Source of the DNA: CAZTJA01 sp964613745
Lineage (GTDB): Bacteria > Desulfobacterota > Desulfomonilia > Desulfomonilales > Desulfomonilaceae
Length of the DNA stretch: 64,000 nt
Reading direction: 5' to 3'
NCBI GenBank assembly: GCA_964613745.1
Contig: CAZTJA010000001.1
Coordinates: 124,001-188,000, forward strand
The translations under genes and the position numbers were made by a program. A model generated the notes under the pieces. The model was given only the letters and a program-made list of their open reading frames with translations. It ran no database searches and was not told the DNA's origin. This document shows, piece by piece, positions 60,729 through 64,000 of this stretch; position 1 is the stretch's first letter, and the number at the start of each line of letters is the position of its first letter.

Positions 60729-61523
60729 CTATTCATCTAATGGAACAAACATGTCCTCGGCTTCTTCCGTGAACTCCTTCATGTCGCCTACTTGGCTGTG
60801 AATTCGATCGAAAGCCTCTTCCGCACTCCTCGTTTTAAGATCCTCGTCACGTAACATGATGGAAACAAGTTCATGGAAATATGAATCATCAGCCAAATAA
60901 ATTTTTGTCAAAATATCCAAAGTTTCTTCGTCCGTGACTTCCAGATCTTCCGGTTTGAGTTCGCCTCTGTCCAGTTTGGTCATAAAATCCGCAATGAACG
61001 GATTTGACTCTTCCTCTTCGGAAGATCCGACTACAATGGGCTTCACGATTTTATCTTGGAATGCCGACGCTACGACCTTGATGTCGAGATTGTGTAAAAG
61101 CCCGGCAAATGTGACATCATCTTCTTCAAGAAAGCTAACCATCCAGTGATAAGCAGTTTGAGCGTCAGTTACACCCTTTGTTGAAAAGAGTTCGGAATCG
61201 AGATCAAGGATCGATTGCACTCGTTCGGGTTTCAATAGTGACAACACACCAATGTGCGTTGAACTTTGAGATTTCATGATCCTAAAGAGGGCCCTATCAC
61301 CTAGTCCCTCTACTATTTTCTTACTGTTATCGTCCCTCAACAAGAAGAGTAGTTCCTGAGCTCCTTTGGGGTCATTCATTGCTTGACGGCTGACAAGTGA
61401 AATCTGTTCTTCCGGAGTTAGGAGCTGCATGAGCTCTCCGGCCTTGTTTCTATCAGTTTTTATGAGATCCAGTACCTGTTCGCCTTTGTCAGATATTGGA
61501 GCCAGAAACATGTCCTGGTTCAT
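60729..61523 (-). CDS. DUF6178-like protein
   Basis: A 264-aa helical, acidic protein with the repeat style of deltaproteobacterial DUF6178 proteins (LLTPEEQISLVSRQAMNDP, KPERVQSILDLDSELFSTKGVT, VSFLEEDDVTFAGLL). No catalytic motif, signal peptide or membrane segment is visible. The C terminus is acidic (EEAEDMFVPLDE). Assignment to DUF6178 is from pattern memory, not a search. It starts 4 nt after the stop of the next upstream gene; the two probably form an operon. Confidence 0.6.
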   Translation of the reverse strand: MNQDMFLAPISDKGEQVLDLIKTDRNKAGELMQLLTPEEQISLVSRQAMNDPKGAQELLFLLRDDNSKKIVEGLGDRALFRIMKSQSSTHIGVLSLLKPERVQSILDLDSELFSTKGVTDAQTAYHWMVSFLEEDDVTFAGLLHNLDIKVVASAFQDKIVKPIVVGSSEEEESNPFIADFMTKLDRGELKPEDLEVTDEETLDILTKIYLADDSYFHELVSIMLRDEDLKTRSAEEAFDRIHSQVGDMKEFTEEAEDMFVPLDE

Positions 61524-61527
61524 ATCT

Positions 61528-62064
61528 CTACATCTCCTCCGTATTTTTCCAATGGGGATCTTCTATCGATCGAACCGTGTCCAGCAGTCCGTCATCCCCA
61601 CCGAAGTCCTCTTCCATCCATCCTTCTTCAGGTGGTGTATATGACTCGCCCAGATTGAGCGTGACTCTCTTGCGCTCTCGGCTAATGGTAAGTAATTGCA
61701 AACTCTTAATAAATGTTGCAGTTTTTTCCTCATCCGTTGAATCCCTGAAAGCGAATATAATGTTCCTCAGGTCAGCGGCGCGGGATTTGTCCAAATCAAT
61801 CCCCTTGAGAGCCAAGACTTCAGATAAATCAGGGGCGATGTCGTTCTGCATCGTTTCCAACATGTAATTCATAAGAGGCCGAGACATTCGTATTAATCTT
61901 CTAATACTGAATGCCAGCGTGACGGCATCCATGTCGAGAGGATTACCCTTAACTACCTCAAAGTAGGTCAATTCTTGACCTACATTTTCGCTACAGAATT
62001 CCTCGAAAATCACATAATCCTGACTGATCTCCGGACCTACCGCAATTTCATCATCAACCGGCAT
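61528..62064 (-). CDS. Hypothetical acidic protein paired with the DUF6178-like gene
   Basis: Unrecognised 178-aa protein. Mostly helical with charged segments (AFSIRRLIRMSRPLMNYMLET, GIDLDKSRAADLRNIIF), then a short beta-like stretch (RERKRVTLNLGESY) and an acidic tail (PPEEGWMEEDFGGDDG). No signal peptide. RBS AGGAGGG precedes the ATG. Co-oriented and nearly adjacent to the DUF6178-like gene, so the products may work together (inference). Confidence 0.6.
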   Translation of the reverse strand: MPVDDEIAVGPEISQDYVIFEEFCSENVGQELTYFEVVKGNPLDMDAVTLAFSIRRLIRMSRPLMNYMLETMQNDIAPDLSEVLALKGIDLDKSRAADLRNIIFAFRDSTDEEKTATFIKSLQLLTISRERKRVTLNLGESYTPPEEGWMEEDFGGDDGLLDTVRSIEDPHWKNTEEM

Positions 62065-62387
62065 TGTTCCACCCTCCTGAAAAGCGGAAGCATTTTATTC
62101 ATAAACGTTTTGGCGATCAAGTTGCCAACAAGAAGTTGCCCGCTCTGGGACTTCATATTGTTCGACAATTTGCCGGAATATAAGGTCACGAAAATACGGG
62201 AAATAGAGAAAGATTCATGTATCCTACCATTGTTTTATCTTTGAAAACAGGGCAGACTTCCAAGCTGAAAATGTGCATGGTAACATTCACACCGTTATTG
62301 GCTGAACGCCAGGAAGCAAGCAAACCTTCAAGGTTTCTCTTGAGGCAATATTCAATCAAAGGCATAGGTTGATTTCAAGGGGCAAGA
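62065..62387. other. Divergent intergenic region before bzdP-like gene
   Basis: 323 nt between divergent genes with no gene, tRNA or repeat that I can see. It holds a sigma54-like candidate (see separate entry) and a small AAACCTT/AAGGTTT inverted repeat near 62319-62334. RBS-like AAGGGG lies just before the bzdP-like ATG. Confidence 0.5.
62111..62125 (+). promoter_or_regulatory. Possible sigma54 -24/-12 site
   Basis: TGGC (62111-62114) and TTGC (62122-62125) at the exact -24/-12 spacing, inside TTTTGGCGATCAAGTTGCCA. The ACG that usually follows TGGC is GAT here. It lies about 260 nt before the start, so this is weak evidence. Confidence 0.25.
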
Positions 62388-63155
62388 ATGATTTCAGCGG
62401 GCATCGACTGCGGGGCCAAAACTACAAAGACAGTAATACTTGAAGGTGACCTTGTCATTGGACGAGCTATTGTTCCAACAGGATTTGACCAAACAACAGC
62501 CGTGAATGAATGTCTATCGAGGGCCCTGAGGAATGCGTCCATTAGTAGGTCGGATATTCTGCGGATTGGAAGCACAGGATCCGGAGCAAAGACCTTACCT
62601 AACATTGATATCGGAGTTACCGACATAAAGGCGATTGTTGCAGCAGGGGGTTTTTTTTTCCCTAATTCACGGATTTCAATCGACGTGGGAGCAGAAGAGG
62701 CAAGGGCGGTCAAGTCGGACCAACAAGGAAGAATTGTGGATTTTGCGATAAATGAGAAGTGTGCTGCAGGAACGGGGGCTTTTATTGAAGCAATGGCTAG
62801 AGCATTGGAAGTTTCCATAGAATCGATGGGTGAACTGGCGATAGCTTCCGACACTACCATTGCCCTGAACGCGCAGTGCACAATCTTTGCTGAATCAGAA
62901 GTTATCGGTTTAATTCATCGGAAAACGGATAAGAAGGATATTTGCAAGGCCGTGCACGATGCCTTAGCCGGCCGAATTGCATCAATGGTTCGTCGTGTCG
63001 GAGTAGCGCCGGGTATAGTTATGCTGGGCGGAGTGGCCCATAATCCCGGTATAATTAAGGCCCTCCAGCGAGAACTTGCGCACGAATTGCTGATCCCGGA
63101 ACATCCCGAATTCGGAGCTGCCGTCGGTGCAGCTCTTGTAGCATCTAGAACATAG
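62388..63155 (+). CDS. bzdP: BadF/BadG-type ATPase subunit, BzdP-like
   Basis: A 255-aa ASKHA-fold ATPase of the 2-hydroxyacyl-CoA dehydratase activator / benzoyl-CoA reductase family. The N terminus MISAGIDCGAKTTKTVIL is the phosphate-1 loop; NEKCAAGTGAFIE near residue 125 and NAQCTIFAESEVIGL near 164 each carry the Cys that bridges one [4Fe-4S] cluster between two subunits. C-terminal MLGGVAHNPGIIKAL and EFGAAVGAALVA complete the fold. The next gene encodes its likely partner, as in bzd-type reductases, where the pair couples ATP hydrolysis to low-potential electron transfer. An activator of a 2-hydroxyacyl-CoA dehydratase cannot be ruled out. Confidence 0.82.
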   Translation: MISAGIDCGAKTTKTVILEGDLVIGRAIVPTGFDQTTAVNECLSRALRNASISRSDILRIGSTGSGAKTLPNIDIGVTDIKAIVAAGGFFFPNSRISIDVGAEEARAVKSDQQGRIVDFAINEKCAAGTGAFIEAMARALEVSIESMGELAIASDTTIALNAQCTIFAESEVIGLIHRKTDKKDICKAVHDALAGRIASMVRRVGVAPGIVMLGGVAHNPGIIKALQRELAHELLIPEHPEFGAAVGAALVASRT

Positions 63156-63185
63156 AAAGTTTTTGTGAGCTTCATTAGGTTGAGT

Positions 63186-64000
63186 ATGATGAATGAAATC
63201 TGCACTGATTACTGGAAATGGGCAGAGACCAACTGGGTCGACAGCGAGATCGATTGGAACTCATCCGAATTTATAACACTTGGAATTGACGTCGGTTCCG
63301 TCAGCTCACAAGCCGTAATTATGACTGACGGCAACATCTTTGCTTACGCAAACGTGAGAACGGGATTCAATAGTCCGCATAGCGCCATAAAGGCTCTGGA
63401 AACCGCCCTTCAAAACACGGATATGCCTGCCGCGCGCATAAATTATTGTATCGGCACCGGATACGGGAGAGTAAATGTTCCCATGGCTAACAGAACAGTG
63501 ACTGAAATTGCTTGTCACTCAAGGGGAGCTAATTACATCTATGGTTCCGAGATTCGCACAGTCCTCGACATAGGCGGGCAAGATATCAAAGTCATTAAAT
63601 GCGATGAAAAGGGAAAGGTATTAAAATTCATAATGAACGACAAATGTGCTGCTGGAACGGGTAGAGGCATGGAGGTTTTTGCTGATTTACTTTCAGTTCC
63701 CATTGGAGAAGTTGGTGACAGGTCAATGGATGTGGCTGAAGAACCGTTGCCGGTGTCATGCACCTGTGTTGTTTATGCGAAATCTGAAGCCACAAACCTT
63801 TTAAGAAAAGGGCTCAAAACGAACGAAGTACTCGCGGCATACTGTTCTGCAATGGCTAATAGGATTTATTCCATGCTGCAGCGAGTTGGAGTAGAACCGC
63901 AGTTTGCAGTTACCGGTGGAATGGCGAAAAACCGCGGTATCATCGACCGGCTTACAAAGAAGTTGGGGCTCGAACCGATGCATACGAAATGGGATACACA
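63186..64000 (+). CDS. bzdQ: BadF/BadG-type ATPase subunit, BzdQ-like (cut by window end)
   Basis: An open frame from ATG 63186 to the window edge, about 271 codons seen. N-terminal lead with Trp-rich YWKWAETNW, then LGIDVGSVSSQAVIM near residue 38, CIGTGYGRVNVP near 90, GSEIRTVLDIGGQDIKVI near 120, NDKCAAGTGRGMEVF near 152 and CTCVVYAKSEATNLL near 192, then the ASKHA motif VTGGMAKNRGI near 242. These are close to BzdQ/BcrA-type subunits, longer than BzdP. It lies 30 nt after the bzdP-like stop. The catalytic BzdN/BzdO subunits should be beyond the window if this is a benzoyl-CoA reductase. Confidence 0.82.
   Translation, partial: MMNEICTDYWKWAETNWVDSEIDWNSSEFITLGIDVGSVSSQAVIMTDGNIFAYANVRTGFNSPHSAIKALETALQNTDMPAARINYCIGTGYGRVNVPMANRTVTEIACHSRGANYIYGSEIRTVLDIGGQDIKVIKCDEKGKVLKFIMNDKCAAGTGRGMEVFADLLSVPIGEVGDRSMDVAEEPLPVSCTCVVYAKSEATNLLRKGLKTNEVLAAYCSAMANRIYSMLQRVGVEPQFAVTGGMAKNRGIIDRLTKKLGLEPMHTKWDT

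Noticed and set aside
1..64000. tRNA, rRNA, CRISPR or mobile elements
   Set aside because: I saw no cloverleaf, rRNA segment, direct-repeat array, transposase or terminal repeat pattern in either strand by eye; a covariance-model search would be decisive.

Overview
The window reads as a chromosomal segment of a strictly anaerobic Gram-negative bacterium, most likely a deltaproteobacterial (Desulfobacterota) lineage of the Desulfomonile/Syntrophobacterales kind. The case is by inference only: indolepyruvate:ferredoxin oxidoreductase, formate-tetrahydrofolate ligase, a complete complex I operon, MeaB, a benzoyl-CoA-reductase-type ATPase pair, lipoproteins, OmpA proteins, SurA/PpiC-type foldases and DUF6178-like proteins occur together. 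Base composition looks moderate and even. I saw no rRNA, tRNA, insertion sequence, prophage or CRISPR array.

Layout. 1-700: C-terminal end of a Tex-type S1 protein. 808-2142: Gln-rich secreted protein. 2356-5519: membrane protein, iorA, iorB and a small ORF. 5809-8655: four-repeat exported protein followed by a zinc alcohol dehydrogenase. 8673-13939: mazG, then phoH-pgpH-ybeY and a small gene. 13998-15497: ferritin-like protein and a protein with a tandem C-terminal module. 15639-19914: meaB, an acylase-family protein that lacks the nucleophile serine, and rdgB. 20030-25237: Cys-rich copper-binding-like protein, a small DNA-binding-like protein, an MFS permease, an orphan FtsX/MacB-type permease and PepF. 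25288-28093: fhs and purQ. 28175-47018: one long minus-strand block encoding complex I and a set of signalling-type genes. 47171-49692: DUF1003 protein and asnB. 49843-53030: zinc-ribbon/TPR/DUF2314 protein and a CoA-transferase. 53201-58895: OmpA / caspase / caspase / DUF4384 / OmpA gene cluster. 58927-62064: FN3-TPR lipoprotein, PpiC-type foldase and a DUF6178-like pair. 62388-64000: two BadF/BadG-type ATPases (bzdP/bzdQ-like), the second cut by the window edge.

Two blocks stand out. The first is the complex I locus, transcribed in the order DRTGG, CBS-HATPase, nuoA-B-C-D, DRTGG, PHP, HATPase, nuoE, hndB-like, nuoF, nuoG-H-I-J-K-L-M-N. Its NADH module (NuoE, HndB-like protein, and NuoF with an extra N-terminal [2Fe-2S] domain and C-terminal 2x[4Fe-4S] domain) has the architecture of hydrogenase/bifurcating enzymes. 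The accessory genes are of the kind usually seen beside [FeFe]-hydrogenase operons. The second is the envelope caspase cluster: two exported caspase-fold proteins, three copies of DUF4384 in three arrangements, and an OmpA-type peptidoglycan-binding protein at each end. I consider it the best candidate for a poorly described system.

Regulatory sites were read by eye. The better ones are sigma70-like promoters before the Gln-rich gene, the first DRTGG gene, nuoA, the OmpA-caspase cluster and ppiC, and stem-loop terminators after tex/Gln-rich, the 77-codon gene/ferritin-like gene, pepF/fhs, nuoN and ppiC. Start codons were moved from the longest frame where a Shine-Dalgarno sequence or family length argued for it.
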